From UMGS1696 sp963642885 (GTDB lineage: Bacteria > Bacillota > Clostridia > Oscillospirales > CAG-272): a stretch of 64,000 nucleotides of DNA. How positions within the stretch are numbered: the first letter of the stretch is position 1; the number at the start of each line of letters is the position of its first letter. The stretch is taken from NCBI GenBank assembly GCA_963642885.1, contig CAVIJI010000003.1, positions 28,534-92,533 of the forward strand, read 5' to 3'. The translations under genes were made by a program, and so were the position numbers. Under the pieces are notes generated by a model. It was not told the DNA's origin and searched no databases. It saw nothing but the letters and a program-made list of their open reading frames with translations. Shown here one piece after another: positions 63,408-64,000 of the stretch.

Positions 63408-63508
63408 TGATTATCAACCGTGTATATTGTTTATGTATAATTGTTTATATGACGTCATGAAGATTGAAAAGTTCCTTAAAATATATGTTTTTACATACTA
63501 TTAAAAAA

Positions 63509-64000
63509 TTATCGCCAACCGTCAAGAGCACCTTTTTCGAGAGCTGTTATTATACGCTTTTTCAAACCGCGGTGACTAATTTCAAGCTCTCGGATAACTT
63601 GCTTAATCTCTTCTCTGTCCGTATGTCCGTCCTCCGGACACGGCGAATGCACTACAGGCAGTTTTTCGCTCTTTACAAGTGATTTTATATCAGCTTCACG
63701 CGTGTAAATAAGCGGACGTATCACTGTTATTCCGTTATCGGTGTATTCGGTAATCGGTGAATAACAGCCTATTCTTCCCTCGTTCACGAGAGTAAGCATA
63801 AAGGTTTCCGCCGCATCATCAAGGTGATGGCCGAGCGCGAGCTTGCCGATATTCATTTTTCGGGCACATGAAATAAGCGCGCCTCTTCTCAGCTTAGCGC
63901 ACAGCGAACACGGATTTTTCTCTCTGCGTATATCGAAAACTATTTCTTTAATCCGTGTCTGCTCGGTGTAATACGGTATATCGTTTGCGGTGCAGTACTC
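63509..64000 (-). CDS. TtcA-like tRNA thiolation/PP-loop family protein (5' end outside window)
   Basis: 164 residues are visible, open to the right edge of the window. NPCSLCAKLRRGAL carries the CxxC typical of TtcA, which binds a 4Fe-4S cluster. LALGHHLDDAAETFML is the second nucleotide-binding part of the PP-loop ATPase fold, and SPCPEDGHTDREEI near the C-terminus holds a third cysteine. TtcA inserts sulfur at C32 of tRNA; Clostridial relatives are numerous and may modify other positions. The PP-loop (SGGxDS) itself would lie outside the window. Confidence 0.85.
   Translation of the reverse strand, partial: EYCTANDIPYYTEQTRIKEIVFDIRREKNPCSLCAKLRRGALISCARKMNIGKLALGHHLDDAAETFMLTLVNEGRIGCYSPITEYTDNGITVIRPLIYTREADIKSLVKSEKLPVVHSPCPEDGHTDREEIKQVIRELEISHRGLKKRIITALEKGALDGWR

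Noticed and set aside
63449..63458. Palindrome ATGACGTCAT before the MalF-type gene as an operator
   Set aside because: Ten bases alone, with no well-formed promoter that I can place next to it, are too little evidence.
1..64000. CRISPR arrays, insertion sequences, prophage or selfish elements
   Set aside because: Reading through the window I saw no regularly spaced direct repeats, transposase or integrase genes, or phage structural genes; the tRNA-Leu has no visible duplicated 3' end that would mark an attachment site.

Overview
The window is chromosomal DNA of a Firmicute, most likely an uncultured anaerobic member of class Clostridia from a plant-fibre-rich habitat such as a gut. The evidence is of several kinds: strong GGAGG-type ribosome binding sites; about fifteen sigma-A promoters with 17-base spacers; a T-box in front of serS; a cdaA-cdaR (ybbR) pair; S4/RqcP-type, hemZ and rseC-like genes; radical SAM, glycyl-radical and corrinoid enzymes typical of strict anaerobes; and many lipoproteins with Glu/Thr/Ser-rich linkers. 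A 42-base run of N (38857-38898) shows a draft assembly. I see no rRNA, insertion sequence, prophage or CRISPR array.

Layout. 1-8.5 kb is accessory sugar metabolism: a Gfo/Idh/MocA oxidoreductase and a solute-binding lipoprotein read leftward and diverge from a LacI-type regulator; then come a second oxidoreductase, a J-domain/HIRAN gene pair of unknown role and a GH28-like lipoprotein. 8.6-12 kb holds tRNA-Leu(CAG) and proB-proA-proC. 12-14.4 kb holds a URO-D-fold protein and an MBL-fold hydrolase, followed by a gene remnant. 14.8-21.7 kb holds T-box-serS, a metallophosphoesterase, an orphan solute-binding lipoprotein, a double flavodoxin-like protein and an unknown membrane-anchored protein.

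21.8-33.4 kb is the metabolic centrepiece, all leftward: a glycyl radical enzyme and its activase, and, from a separate promoter, a corrinoid methyl-transfer cluster (corrinoid protein, three URO-D-family proteins, a RACo-type reductive activator, a DUF2284 protein). Upstream of these lies a GH120 beta-xylosidase. 33.5-45.4 kb is a long leftward run of housekeeping genes (RqcP-like, mazG, hemZ, dtd, relA/spoT, recJ, rseC-like, flavoprotein, cdaR, cdaA). 45.6-52.6 kb reads rightward: a glycerol-1-phosphate dehydrogenase and argCJBDF, with a candidate ARG box on the promoter. 52.7-64 kb holds a third oxidoreductase, an RsiV-like lipoprotein and a five-gene leftward operon that joins MalF/MalG-type import permeases to an efflux-type adaptor with a huge coiled coil, a MacB-like protein and a large solute-binding lipoprotein, then a partial TtcA-like gene.

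The most unusual units are the hybrid transporter operon, the glycyl radical enzyme with a GCWE active-site loop beside the corrinoid cluster, the J-domain/HIRAN pair, and the unknown protein at 20872-21690. All family assignments come from reading motifs; none was checked by database search.
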